A DNA stretch of 64,000 nt from Haematococcus lacustris (GCA_030144725.1 JASKMD010000026.1:5559140-5623139); one strand, 5' to 3'. Shown: positions 43,100-52,976, counted from the first letter of the stretch. Numbers and translations are program-made. The notes: generated from the sequence alone by a model not told the origin.

Positions 43100-43700
43100 G
43101 GTCACCCTACTGGCTGTATGCAGTTGCAGGTTCTGTCCCAGCAGCAGCTGTAGCAGGTTGGCTATGGGACCCGGGGCGGCTGGCCAGGCAGGCAGGCAGA
43201 CAGGGTGCCACGCAGGCCTGTGGGCAGTATGCACCTATGATCTGGAGCCATGTGAACCAGGCATCAGTGTAGGCTAACTGCCTAGCGGGGTGCAATAAGT
43301 GGGGTGCATATGGGGTGCGCCAAAATTGTGATGCCCGACGTGCCCGTATCAATCCAGCCTAAATCAGGTCTTGAGAGGTGGCCTTCAAAAGTTGGGGGAT
43401 AGAGACCAGCAGGTGTGTTCAGGTCGTGCAGTTATCCATTTGAGGTTGGTGAGGAGTTGACTACAAGTATAGCCCCAGTTTCCCTAGGACGGCGAATGGT
43501 TGGCGGCTCTCCGGTTGGTTGATTGACGACATGATGCCCACCCCAGCAGTGCCAGTACGGACAATTCGTTTCGACAGGGTTGCTGAGTCCCTAAGACGTT
43601 CCCGAACAAGAAACGTAAGTACCCCGTTTCCTCTGCTCAGTGTGCAGCCGGTGAGCCTCCCCCTGCCCAGGCCCCCCTGCTTCGCCTGGCTCAGTGTCAC
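43100..43700. other. Unassigned sequence between Fanzor fragments
   Basis: No motif recognised. Possibly the 5' part of the family-2 fragment that follows (an open stretch ends 'TPFPLLSVQPVSLPLPRPP' at about 43615-43680). Confidence 0.3.
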
Positions 43701-43957
43701 GACCCCTGGCCGCCCCTTGGGGCAGGTGGCTGGACCGGGACACCAACCCCTGCCTCAACTTCCAGCGCATTGGGGAGAGCGTGCCCCCCCCCTAGAGCTG
43801 TGCAAATGGAAGGACATGGAGGCTGCCTGCCCCTGGCAATGAGTACCAGCAGCGCTACAAGCTGGTCGATGACCGGCTGCTTAAGGGCTGGCAGATGTCG
43901 CACCGTGCTGCAGAGCACCGTCGGGGCATTGATGGCCAGGTCCACAACGACCCATAA
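43700..43957 (+). pseudogene. Fanzor family-2 C-terminal fragment (plus strand)
   Basis: Proline-rich linker, then RuvC-III 'RWLDRDTNPCLNFQRIGES', a frameshift, 'LELCKWKDMEAACP', a second frameshift, 'NEYQQRYKLVDDRL' and 'HRAAEHRRGIDGQVHNDP' followed by TAA. At least two frameshifts make it a pseudogene. It is 5' truncated and is followed by the family-2 right end. Confidence 0.7.
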
Positions 43958-43964
43958 GGCCTAG

Positions 43965-44096
43965 CAGTTTGGACAGGCTGTCAGCCTCGTTGAAAATCAG
44001 ATCCCACAAGGTCTGATAAAATGGCTCGAAAAAATGTACCGTCACTTTTTGTCGCGTATACTAGTTTGGACAGGCTGTTAGCCTCGCTGAAAGTTC
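43965..44096 (+). repeat. Small insertion with duplicated flanks
   Basis: 'agtttggacaggctgt.agcct' occurs at 43967-43987 and again at 44065-44085. Between them lies a piece matching the left end of the hAT-like element at 46893 ('cccacaaggtc', 'aaaatgtaccgtcacttttt'). The flank duplication is much longer than an ordinary target duplication. Confidence 0.6.
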
Positions 44097-44215
44097 TGAT
44101 GGGGTGCCCAGTGGTCATTGGAGGAACGTGACACCGGTGTGGGGTTTGTGGTCATTAAGGGTGCGTGTCAGTTGTATTGAAGGTATGTGAGAATACCCAC
44201 AGACAACACCTTGTT
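44095..44215 (+). ncRNA. Fanzor family-2 right end, candidate guide-RNA region
   Basis: Third copy of the 'ggggtgcccagtggtc ... gtggggtttgtggtcat' block, here 3' of the plus-strand family-2 fragment. Confidence 0.4.
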
Positions 44216-44269
44216 CCATGTTGGATAGGGTAGATGGCTGAGAGGTGGCTCTGCCAACTCACCCCCCGC

Positions 44270-45523
44270 AGCCAGCAGCAACAGCCGCCCAAGTGCAGCA
44301 GCAGCAGCGGCCCATGCAGTGGGACTCCCCCACATAGGCAGGGGCATAGCTGAGACGCGTGAGTAAGTGTTCAATCGAGCCACCCAGAATGGGGTGGGCA
44401 TCGACCCCGGCGTCACCCAGGCAGTCAGCGCAGCCTCAGGGGTGTGGGGCGAGCGGTCAGGCCAGCTGGTAGCTGACCAGGTGGCCCGGTGGAAGCTGAC
44501 CAAGGTGAAGCATGCCAGCGGCCTGCACAACTCCCGCTGTGACACCGAGCGGTGGCTAACACCGATTAAGCCCCACCTCCAGCACCTGGCAGCAGCAAGC
44601 TCAGCCGGCACCTCCCTGGAGGCCAACCTGAAGCACATCACCGTCACCCTGGCCACCTGGGACGCGGTGTGGGAGGTGTACCTGGACCCCAAGTGGCACG
44701 GCAGCGGCTGAGGCTGTACAGAGCCCAGGACCAGGCGCTGGAGCAGTTCTTCAAGGAGGTGAGGGGGGGTAGGTGGGTGGGTGGGTGGGTGGGTGGGTGG
44801 GTGAGTTGTGTATTTGGAAGTGGTGGGATGGCATGAAGTGAAAGAGTAGTTGACTGTGCCATGCCTAACCTGGTGCCACCATGTCATCCACCATGTGTGT
44901 GCCTTGTGCTCATGGCTGCAGTTGGAGGAGGACATGGCTGGTGACACAGACGAGCTGCGGGGCAGGGTGGTGCTTGTGGATGAGCACCGCACCACCCGGG
45001 TCAGCTCAGCAGTGAACGGCCAGGAGCCCTGTGAGGAGGAGCTGGACCATGAGCAGCCCACCAGGCGAGCAGACTGGAAGCCCCCAGCAGGGCAAGTGGA
45101 CCTCCGCCTGCTACACCCAGCCTGAAGCCAGAAGCGTGACCTGCCAGTGCTGGGCCTGATGTGGTGCCCGGTAGTGGCCCCCCTGCAAGCCCCACGCAAG
45201 CCTACGCAGCAGCCAGGCAGCCACACCGGCAGCAGCCTCAGAGCCAGGGCCCAGCACTCCCCCGCCACCCAAGCGCAGCAAGCGCACCAACGCTGAGCAG
45301 GCAGCTGAGCCTACCCAGCCAAGGCAAAGCCAGCACCACAGCCAGGCAGGTGGCTGGACAGGGACTGCAATGCAGCGCTGAACATGCAGCGCACTGGGGA
45401 GAGCAAGTGGCGCCCGCTGGAGCTTCGCTACTGGCCAGAGCAGGGAGCTCTGCCAGCCAAGGGCAAGGAGTACCCCACCCAAGGCCCAGCAGCAGCAGCA
45501 GCAGCAGCCTGCTGTGGCACAGT
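44270..45523 (+). pseudogene. Fanzor family 1, copy C (5' truncated)
   Basis: Begins inside the alanine/glutamine-rich segment before RuvC-I and keeps 'GIDPGVTQAVSAASGVW', 'KHASGLHNSRCDTERW', 'SLEANLKHITVTLATWDAVW', a GT-rich intron (about 44760-44921), RuvC-II 'VLVDEHRTTRVSS', 'GLMWCPVV' and RuvC-III 'DRDCNAALNMQRTGES'. Differences from copies A and B: a one-base loss after 'DPKW' leads to an early stop, about 40 residues upstream of RuvC-II are deleted, and the linker is shortened. All three RuvC motifs are legible but not in one frame. Confidence 0.82.
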
Positions 45524-45792
45524 AGTGTGCCACCCCCATTGTTGTGCTGTCATCAGCTCACAATCAGTGCATGTTCTTCATGCCAACTCTACACAGTAAC
45601 CCTCGTGGTCAGGCAATAGTGTAGGTGGTAGGCACTCATGCACCATTTTCATGCATATCGGGTATACTCCACACAGCCCATGAACACCATTTGAGTCGGG
45701 CCACTGGTAGTCCCTAGTTTTCCCACTAGCGGCCACTAGTAATCCCTAGTGGTCCGGCTCAGATGGAGGCCCTAGTGAGGGACAAGGGGGCT
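45524..45792 (+). ncRNA. Fanzor family-1 right end, candidate omega-RNA locus (copy C)
   Basis: Follows the Fanzor stop codon directly. Full set of conserved boxes including 'actagcggccactagt' and the boundary 'gtgagggacaagggggct' ending at 45792. By analogy with known systems, the ~15-20 bp beyond 45792 would supply the guide. Confidence 0.5.
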
Positions 45793-46340
45793 GAGGTGGC
45801 AGTATCTAGGGGATGGCCTATCAGGGTAAGGTGCACCTGCACCAGTTTTCTCAGGCATGTCAGAGATCGCAGATGCACAAGCCGCCTGGCTGCTGAAGTG
45901 TTGTGCATAAGCAGTGAGGGCCAGCATTGGACTGATCAACCATGGCAAAGCATGTTACTTCAAAATAAACATGAGTTGTGATTGAACACAGGCTGCGACG
46001 TCATCATTGAAAGGCTACTGCTAGCGTGTCTAATGCCAACTTTAGCCTAACCCTACAACCAACTTAATGAACAAGAATAGGAACACGCAGCGGGTATGCA
46101 ATGTCGCTCAGCTGTGACACCCCTAATAAAATGTTCGCATGGGTCAGTTTGGGTCACACAGGCCACCTCAGGACATCGCGTTTGCACCGTCCCGCTCTAT
46201 AGCTCAAGCCGTGTCTGTGTCGCTGGCCTCTAGTTCGGCCGCGATGGTGGTGGGCGAAGATGTTTCCCCGCGGATGAGCCTATAGTAGTGGTCTCTATCA
46301 CTGGGCATCGCACAAATTGTTCTAGCGACGCGTTGCAAAA
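45793..46340. other. No gene recognised
   Basis: Unassigned flank. 46081-46110 ('gaacacgcagcgggtatgca') recurs at 56544-56570. Confidence 0.35.
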
Positions 46341-46490
46341 TCACGTGACTGTCCAGTCGAGCCAACAGGAGCCGGAGGTGCATCTCTAGTCCTAGCTGTC
46401 CCAGGTACGTGGCGTGATACTAAAAAACTATAGATGCACCTCCACCGTCGCGCTCGACTGGGCAGTCACGTGACAGTGCACGGTGCTCGC
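46341..46490. repeat. Inverted repeat, probable left terminus of a small DNA element
   Basis: 'cacgtgactgtccagtcgagc ... ggaggtgcatct' (46344-46390) is inverted at 46431-46478 ('agatgcacctcc ... gctcgactgggcagtcacgtg'). A third copy in the second orientation lies at 56086-56138, on the far side of the nested stack. The 46341 and 56138 copies face each other, as termini of one element would. Confidence 0.5.
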
Positions 46491-46892
46491 CACTGCCCAC
46501 CCCTCTCCCGTAGCTCTCCTCTTTGGCATCACCCTCGCTCGCCACTGCCCACCCCTCTCCCGTAGCTGCCGCTGCCACCCCCTCACCCACAGCCGGTGCT
46601 GCCACCTCCACATCGGTCTGCAAGAGAAGCGTGGGGTCCATCACTATCAGCCTGGCATCTTTAGAGGCACGGTCAGCCTGTGGGCAAACAGCCACCATGC
46701 AGCAAGAGGAGGCAAAGCAGTATGCAGCGGACAAGGCTACAGATAAGGGCAGGCACCTGCAGGCAGTAGCTTTGTTACAGTCCTGCTTTGAACCTAGAAT
46801 GCATGTGTTTTGAAATGCGCATGCAGATCTTTCCAGCCCTGCATGCGATATCCGGGTTTGTCATATCTTTCTTTGTCATGACGGTTGTTAGT

Positions 46893-48174
46893 CAGGTCCC
46901 ACAAGGTCAGGTAAAATGGCTCGATAAAATGTACCGTCACTTTTTGTCGCGTATACTGAACTCCAAGAGGTCAAACCGCGACGCCCCGCTGCGGCGTGCA
47001 GCTCCGCAGCTTGGCCTGCGAGGGACGGGCTAAAGTCAACTTTGCCCCCTCCGCGGTATCCTGGCACCAGTGACTCCTTGCACCCTAACGGTAGTGCACG
47101 TGCATACAATAACGCCGCAGCAACGAGCGAGGTAGAGCGGCCACTAGTCGGTCGGTCGGCGTACCGGGATGGGGTGTCGTCATGCAAATCTGCAGTGCTA
47201 TTTTTGAGATCGATTTGCTGCTTGTTGCTGCTACGTAACCGTCTGGTTTCTGCGCCATAACTTTGAAGTATGCTCATAGCTCCCATTAGAAGCTACTGCA
47301 GTGTATAACATCTGCGCTGCGCAGCTTGGGAAGCTCCTGGAATTACGGTGCGTAGAAGTCTTATTTCTAGGCAGGTTGTGCATCAAACGCCGTGCTGACC
47401 TCCTGTAGAGATGCAATCTGTGTGCCCCGAGATTCTCTTACACTTTTGGTAGCGTTATTCTTAGGATTAGCATCCATAGATCACCCAGACATACCTCCCA
47501 TGCTCATGTCTAAATTACCCCATCATCTCGCGCTTACCAGGCTGCGAAAGTGTAAGAGATTGTTCTGGTTCCTCCAAGCTACCACCAGCGTCCATCAGCG
47601 GCGCAAATGATGCAGACTGGCGGCCATTGATAGCGATGGCACCCCGCACTAAGCGTAGTAAGAATAGGAAGGATCGGAAAGCATAGGACAGCAAAGGGAA
47701 GCATAGGGAAGCATAAAAAAGCATAGGAAGCTCTCGTCGTTCATCAGCCCTCTCAATAATGTCGTCGAAGGAGAGACCAGAAAAAAACAATTCCTTCGGA
47801 CATGCTGCCTGCAGCTCGTAGTATATGCTTTGATGTGGTGGAGGAGTAGGGCAATTGCAACGCTTAGGTATGTTGCGAGCGAGCTGCGGCAGCCCGATGC
47901 GAGATGCGAGCCACCCGGTTAACCGACCTAACCGCCGGCTCTCGCGCTAGCGCTGTTGTGTACCGTACCTATCAGCACCTGCTTAACAAAGAGGTCCGCA
48001 TCCATCTACAGTAACCTTGCCACCTGGACACTTGTCAAGGGTTGGTGGGCGTCCAGGCCGTGCAGGCCCTTTGATGCAGTAGGCATATCAGGAAGGCTCG
48101 CTGATAACGGCTGTGTAAGCGCGGCATCAAATGGCTCACGGTACATTTTGCCAAAGAGACCTTGTGGGACCTGA
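46893..48174 (+). mobile_element. hAT-like non-autonomous DNA element
   Basis: Ends 'caggtcccacaaggtc' and its complement 'gaccttgtgggacctg' form 16-bp inverted repeats. The 8-bp duplication TTGTTAGT (46885-46892, 48175-48182) is proven by comparison with the uninterrupted LTR at 55125-55132. An 8-bp duplication and CAG-type ends fit hAT. The 1.28-kb interior contains no transposase; only short unrelated frames are present. Confidence 0.8.
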
Positions 48175-48275
48175 TTGTTAGTTGTTCTGGGCTTACTTCA
48201 GCCGGAGCGCTGCAAAGTGTCGGGGGATTGAAGGGTGTTCAAGGACTTCTGCGGGACTCTGGATCGGATGACTGG

Positions 48276-48669
48276 TGTTATAGTACCGCCGTATCTTCAG
48301 GGCGGCGGCGGGCGACAATTCAGATTTGCAGCTAGACAAAGCAATATTCTGCTATGTGGCTGCTGCTACTTGCTGTTGTTATCTGCTGCTGCTACTGCTG
48401 TAGCTGCTGCTTACGTACTCTTAAGCGCGCGACGTTGTTACGTGTGTCGAATCTCGGGTTAGCGTTGTTGCGATAGGTGACTTGCCCTTGTTCTGTGAGG
48501 TTCCAAGTACTTACAATAAGCAGTGCAAGGCATTATATCAACCAAGAACAAACTACCAACTGTCATGACAAACTAAACATGACAAAAGTCGATCTCGCAT
48601 GCCGGGCTGGAAAGACCTGCAGGCGCATTCAAATCACATGCATACTAGGTTTAAAGCAGAACTGTAACA
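48276..48669 (-). repeat. Gypsy-2 3' LTR
   Basis: 394 bp, same sequence as 52583-52976 by eye. Confidence 0.95.
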
Positions 48670-48721
48670 CTCTCCCCCACTTCGAAAAGCTACGTCCCGG
48701 AGCTGAAACAGACAATACATC

Positions 48722-50188
48722 TTACGCCCTAACTACAGTCTTCCAATTCTTGGGTTGCTTAGTCCGCCGTGCGTAGTCCTCGAGCAGTTTCTTGAGCACT
48801 CCTTTAGACAGGTCGTGTTGCAGCTGGGCCAGAGGTAGCCAGCAGCTCTCATGATCGGGGTGACCCAACCACTTGACCAGCAGTTGGAGTTGACCACGAA
48901 GGAAGCGGTGTTTGCGGAATTCTTGGACATGGAAGTGTGCTTCGCCGTCGATGATCTCAGGCTCAGGAGGGGGTGCTGGGTTGCGTGTGGGGAACATGGC
49001 AGAACCGTCATTGTGCACTTTGACATGAGAGACGTGGACGACTGGGTGCATGCTCTTCCAGACAGGAGGAAACTCCAGCCGTAATGCCACTGGTGTGACT
49101 ACCTCAAGGACACGGAAGGGGCCGTGTTGTCTGGGAGAGAACTTGCGTGTGGCGTGATCCGCAGCGGACTGTGCAATCTGTGCATGTGTGAAGAAGCTGT
49201 CAGCCAGGTAAACCTGATCTCCAACCTTAAAGACGTGGTCCTGACGGTGAGCATTGGCATACTTAGTGGCCCGTTCTTGTGCATTGTGTAGATGATGTTT
49301 GGCTACTGAGATATCAGCTGCCATGCGCTGTAGGAAGGCTGGAGCCGACTCTTTCTCAGCTGGCGCATGGTCAGGCGTAGGTGCAGATAGAGATAGCGGC
49401 GTATGAGGTTCTTGTCCCGAGTTAAGGTGAAATGGCGTGAAGCCTGTGGCTGCGTGAGTGGATGAGTTGTAGGCGAATTCAGCCGCAGTGAGGTGTGTGT
49501 CCCAATCGTCGTGATAGGGTGAGACGAAGTTGCGGAGCATGTCCTCCAGCGTGCGATTTGCCCGTTCAGTCTGGCCGTCGGTTTGAGGGTGGTTGGCCGT
49601 GGACATGTTAAGATGAGTGCCTGTGAGGCGGAAGAGTTCAGTCCAGAAAGTAGATGTGAAGCGTGGGTCGCGGTCTGACACGATGACTTTTGGAAGGCCA
49701 TGCAGCCGGAAAACGTGGTCAAAGAAGGTGCGCGCCAAGATGGAGGCGGAGACGGTGGTTGTAGTTGGGACAGCGTGAATCATTTTGGTGAGCCTGTCTA
49801 CAAAAACAACGATGGCGTCGTGTCCAGCTGCAGTGGAGGGTAGCTGGGTGATGAGGTCCATGCTCACTTGTTCCCAGCGATGCTGGGGGACCGGGAGAGG
49901 GTGCAAGAGGCCAATGGGTTTAGCTGTGTTGGATTTGTTACGTTGGCAGCAGGGGAAGGTGCGGACGTAGTCGTGGACTGATGCTGCCATGCGGGGCCAG
50001 AAGTAGTGGCGGGAGAGCTGTTGATACGTCTTGTCCCTACCAAGATGGCCAGAGATAGGTATGTCGTGTGCTTCACACAGTAGGGCGGTGCGCATGGGTC
50101 CAACCGGGATGTAAAGCCGGTGGGTCCCCCGTCCTATGTGGTACATGAGGTCTCCTTCAATGCGAAACAGGCGTGCCTTGCCGGTCAA
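48722..50188 (-). CDS. Gypsy-2 integrase with C-terminal chromodomain
   Basis: 488 residues. N-terminal zinc region with 'GHLGRDKTYQQL' and 'CCQRNKS', where the first Cys of the usual CxxC is Phe; catalytic core with 'SMDLITQLP', 'VSDRDPRF' and 'GQTERANRTLED' (D, D, E all present); GPF/Y-like 'HGPFRVLEV' and a chromodomain (HFHVQEFRKHR ... LVKWLGH) at about 430-480. Would insert the element cDNA. The ATG is simply the first in the remnant frame; in a complete element this would be the C-terminal part of Pol. Confidence 0.9.
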   Translation of the reverse strand: MTGKARLFRIEGDLMYHIGRGTHRLYIPVGPMRTALLCEAHDIPISGHLGRDKTYQQLSRHYFWPRMAASVHDYVRTFPCCQRNKSNTAKPIGLLHPLPVPQHRWEQVSMDLITQLPSTAAGHDAIVVFVDRLTKMIHAVPTTTTVSASILARTFFDHVFRLHGLPKVIVSDRDPRFTSTFWTELFRLTGTHLNMSTANHPQTDGQTERANRTLEDMLRNFVSPYHDDWDTHLTAAEFAYNSSTHAATGFTPFHLNSGQEPHTPLSLSAPTPDHAPAEKESAPAFLQRMAADISVAKHHLHNAQERATKYANAHRQDHVFKVGDQVYLADSFFTHAQIAQSAADHATRKFSPRQHGPFRVLEVVTPVALRLEFPPVWKSMHPVVHVSHVKVHNDGSAMFPTRNPAPPPEPEIIDGEAHFHVQEFRKHRFLRGQLQLLVKWLGHPDHESCWLPLAQLQHDLSKGVLKKLLEDYARRTKQPKNWKTVVRA

Positions 50189-50309
50189 TGCAGCCGCTTT
50201 GTGGCGCTGGTACTCTTCGTCAGAATTAGCCGTGTCGCGTATGGTCTGCGTTAACTGTGTGGTTGAGGCGGGGAGTGGCGTGTTCGTGTTTTCAAGCGTG
50301 TTTGTGTTT

Positions 50310-50834
50310 TTAAGCGTGTTTGAATGTCATGGTGTTTTGTTTCCAGTCAATGTGGGGGTTGAGCTCGGCAAGCCAAGGCTTGCCAAGGATGATGTCAAAG
50401 CCATGCAATGTGGTGCAATGCAAAGTCTGTACCCCTTTGTAAGAGGCCATTCTGAAACGTGCATTAGGAATCATGGCTGTGCTCTGCTGTTGGTGACCGT
50501 CAGCTAGCCTGATCATGTCAGGGTCATGTTTGCTGGCTGCCTGGATGTCAAACCTGTGGCAGAAATCCTCATCGATGAACGAAGCTGACGCTCCTCCATC
50601 AATGAGAATGCGCACGGGGTGTTTGTGAAATGTGCCAGCGAAAATGAGTAAGTCTGCTCGCTGGTCTGCGGAGTTGCTGAGCTTGGTTATGCTGAAGCGT
50701 GGTAGTGCAGGTGCAGTGGGTGCCGGAAGTATGTCTGTCTCCGTGTCGCTGGGTAGAAAAGAGACCTCCGCACTGGGTTCGGTTGGTTCTGTGCTGAGGA
50801 TTGGGATGGGTGCGATGGATGCCTTGGGTGACAC
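50310..50834 (-). CDS. Gypsy-2 aspartic protease fragment
   Basis: 174 residues with 'ILIDGGASASFIDEDF', the DxGAS site as DGGA instead of DTGA, and 'DIILGKPWLAELNPHIDW', the usual sequence after the flap. The frame ends soon after, at the deletion junction that should lead into reverse transcriptase. Activity is doubtful because the usual Thr/Ser of D-T/S-G is Gly. Confidence 0.8.
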   Translation of the reverse strand: MSPKASIAPIPILSTEPTEPSAEVSFLPSDTETDILPAPTAPALPRFSITKLSNSADQRADLLIFAGTFHKHPVRILIDGGASASFIDEDFCHRFDIQAASKHDPDMIRLADGHQQQSTAMIPNARFRMASYKGVQTLHCTTLHGFDIILGKPWLAELNPHIDWKQNTMTFKHA

Positions 50835-50875
50835 GGGGTGGTTTGGAGTTGTTTCAAGTGACTGTGGTACCGCGC

Positions 50876-51865
50876 TTACTTCTCGCCGGACGGCATCGGC
50901 TCCATGTAGTTTTTTGCGAGCGGCTTCTTGTTAGGATGTGTGCAGTCACGATACACATGACCTTTCTCGCGGCAGAACGTGCACTGGTTGTTCATGTTGT
51001 AATGTGCTTTTTCCTCGGGGGTCAATGGTTTGTGCTGTGCACGCGTGAAAGGGGCCGGAGAGGATGCAAAAGCTGGATTGTGCCTTGGGCGAGATGATGT
51101 GAAACCGTATTGCATTGCTCCTAGCTGCATGGGTACAGCGGTAGAAATGCCAGCATCCCGGTAAGCGGAATCATGTGCCACAGCAATCTCCACAGCCTGT
51201 GAGAAGCTGGTGGGATTCTGGATGTCGACAAGTGCACGCAGTGGTGGGTGAAGGCCCTGTCGGAACCTGTCCAGTTTCTCTCCTTCGTGCATGTCAGGGA
51301 TCTGCATGTAAAGTGAGCGTAGGTGAGTGGCGAATGATACTGCTGTCTGGTGAGGTTTCTGACGTGAGACGTGTAGCTGATCTCTGGCTTTGGATTCATC
51401 AGATTTGGTTTTGAATGCTGCTTTGAGGGCTGCTGCAAAATCTGCCCATGAAGTGAAGCTGGTCTCCGTCTTGATGGCACGATACCACGCGCTAGCCATG
51501 CCTGATAGCCTTACACTTGTTGAGACAATCTTTTGTTGTTCGCTTGCACCAGGGTAAAGTGAAAAAACCTCATCAACTTGAAAGAGGAACGCATTGACGT
51601 CTCCCTTGCCCTCATACACCGCCACGTCATTAAGCTTAATCAAGCCTACAAATTGATGCTGATCTGACGGTGGTGTGCACTGCACCTCTACCCTAGGGGC
51701 AGGGGCAGGTGGTGGTGCGGTGTGAGGTGGCTGGGCAGCGGCAGATTGTGCTTGGACGAACAGTGTTAGATTCTCCGTGAGGGCACGGAGGTGGGTTTCT
51801 ATGTTGTGGGACAAGGTGTTCACCGCATTCAGAACGGTGTGTGTATCTGGCATGTCACCCTCCAT
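50876..51865 (-). CDS. Gypsy-2 Gag with CCHC zinc knuckle
   Basis: 329 residues: capsid-like helical region ('VNAFLFQVDEVF', 'WYRAIKTETSFTSWADF', 'RQGLHPPLRALVD') typical of retrotransposon Gag, then a knuckle 'CTFCREKGHVYRDC' (C-x2-C-x4-H-x4-C) near the end. Its ATG overlaps the stop of the preceding frame as TAATG. Would form virus-like particles and bind element RNA. Confidence 0.88.
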   Translation of the reverse strand: MEGDMPDTHTVLNAVNTLSHNIETHLRALTENLTLFVQAQSAAAQPPHTAPPPAPAPRVEVQCTPPSDQHQFVGLIKLNDVAVYEGKGDVNAFLFQVDEVFSLYPGASEQQKIVSTSVRLSGMASAWYRAIKTETSFTSWADFAAALKAAFKTKSDESKARDQLHVSRQKPHQTAVSFATHLRSLYMQIPDMHEGEKLDRFRQGLHPPLRALVDIQNPTSFSQAVEIAVAHDSAYRDAGISTAVPMQLGAMQYGFTSSRPRHNPAFASSPAPFTRAQHKPLTPEEKAHYNMNNQCTFCREKGHVYRDCTHPNKKPLAKNYMEPMPSGEK

Positions 51866-52278
51866 TATGTGTGCCTTGCTGCCTTGGCTGCCTGGCGGCG
51901 CTGAGCTGCTATGTGATTGCTATTCACAGCCGGGGCTGGTGGTGGTGTGGTGATAGGGGGAGGCAATGGGTAAGTTGTGGGTGCCTTCCCTAATGCAATG
52001 GTAGTGATAATGTGCTGTTGTGCTGCTAATTGCTGTCGAAGCTCACGGTTGACAGCGTGTTGGTAATCTGCGGCTGCTCGAAACTGGGCGCACTTCGGGC
52101 ACGGATTGGAAGTCTGGCTCGGGCGGTGGTGGGGTAGCGGTGGTTCCGCTGGGACCGTTGGCGGTACTGCCGGCGGTACCACTCGAACTTGTGAGAAGTC
52201 TGGAACGGGGATTGGAGTCCTCTTCTTAGGGGCAGCGTTCACTGCAAAAAGCAGGTCACTAAGAATTGGGTAAGTCAC
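51865..52278 (-). CDS. Gypsy-2 leader frame (ORF1)
   Basis: 137 residues, proline-rich, with 'PCPKCAQF' and a glutamine-rich coiled region ('VNRELRQQLAAQQH'). It precedes Gag in the element's own leader and ends in TAATG overlap with Gag. Either a small element protein or the true N-terminus of Gag separated by a mutation. Confidence 0.55.
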   Translation of the reverse strand: MTYPILSDLLFAVNAAPKKRTPIPVPDFSQVRVVPPAVPPTVPAEPPLPHHRPSQTSNPCPKCAQFRAAADYQHAVNRELRQQLAAQQHIITTIALGKAPTTYPLPPPITTPPPAPAVNSNHIAAQRRQAAKAARHT

Positions 52279-52582
52279 TGCTTGCGCAGGTCAGCACTGC
52301 TAACGCAGGTAATCACCGCTTGCGCGGGTAGCACTGCTGTCGCAGGTGGTCACTGCTTGCGCACGCAGGTTCAAACACTGCACTTCAGCAAAAGTAATGC
52401 AGGTGGCGCTGCGCGTAGAGCAAGTGGGTATACTCACTGTGCGCTGCGATTGGTAGGTTCACGGCAGGCGGCGCCGGAGGGACGTCGTTGGGTAGCACGT
52501 CGTCCAGTAGTGAAAGGATGTTGAAATCCTCCTGCTTGTCAGTCACTGCACAGGCCGATGATCAGAATTCAGGGAAACCAGA

Positions 52583-52976
52583 TGTTATAGTACCGCCGTA
52601 TCTTCAGGGCGGCGGCGGGCGACAATTCAGATTTGCAGCTAGACAAAGCAATATTCTGCTATGTGGCTGCTGCTACTTGCTGTTGTTATCTGCTGCTGCT
52701 ACTGCTGTAGCTGCTGCTTACGTACTCTTAAGCGCGCGACGTTGTTACGTGTGTCGAATCTCGGGTTAGCGTTGTTGCGATAGGTGACTTGCCCTTGTTC
52801 TGTGAGGTTCCAAGTACTTACAATAAGCAGTGCAAGGCATTATATCAACCAAGAACAAACTACCAACTGTCATGACAAACTAAACATGACAAAAGTCGAT
52901 CTCGCATGCCGGGCTGGAAAGACCTGCAGGCGCATTCAAATCACATGCATACTAGGTTTAAAGCAGAACTGTAACA
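52583..52976 (-). repeat. Gypsy-2 5' LTR
   Basis: 394 bp, promoter-side LTR of the minus-strand element, followed on the minus strand by the primer binding site 'tctggtttccc'. Confidence 0.95.

Larger units (their letters stand above)
48276..52976 (-). mobile_element. Ty3/gypsy element Gypsy-2, reverse transcriptase and RNase H deleted
   Basis: Two 394-bp LTRs (48276-48669, 52583-52976) look identical; target duplication ACTGG at 48271-48275 and 52977-52981. Read on the minus strand, the polypurine tract 'aagtgggggagag' abuts 48669 and the primer site 'tctggtttccc' abuts 52583. Coding order on the minus strand is Gag (two frames), protease, integrase with chromodomain; the ~1.5-2 kb for RT and RNase H is missing between 50309 and 50189. 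Identical LTRs mean it moved recently, so it must have been mobilised by a complete relative. Confidence 0.93.

Noticed and set aside
44168..45268. 366-codon minus-strand frame
   Set aside because: Shadow of Fanzor copy C; the plus strand carries the RuvC motifs.
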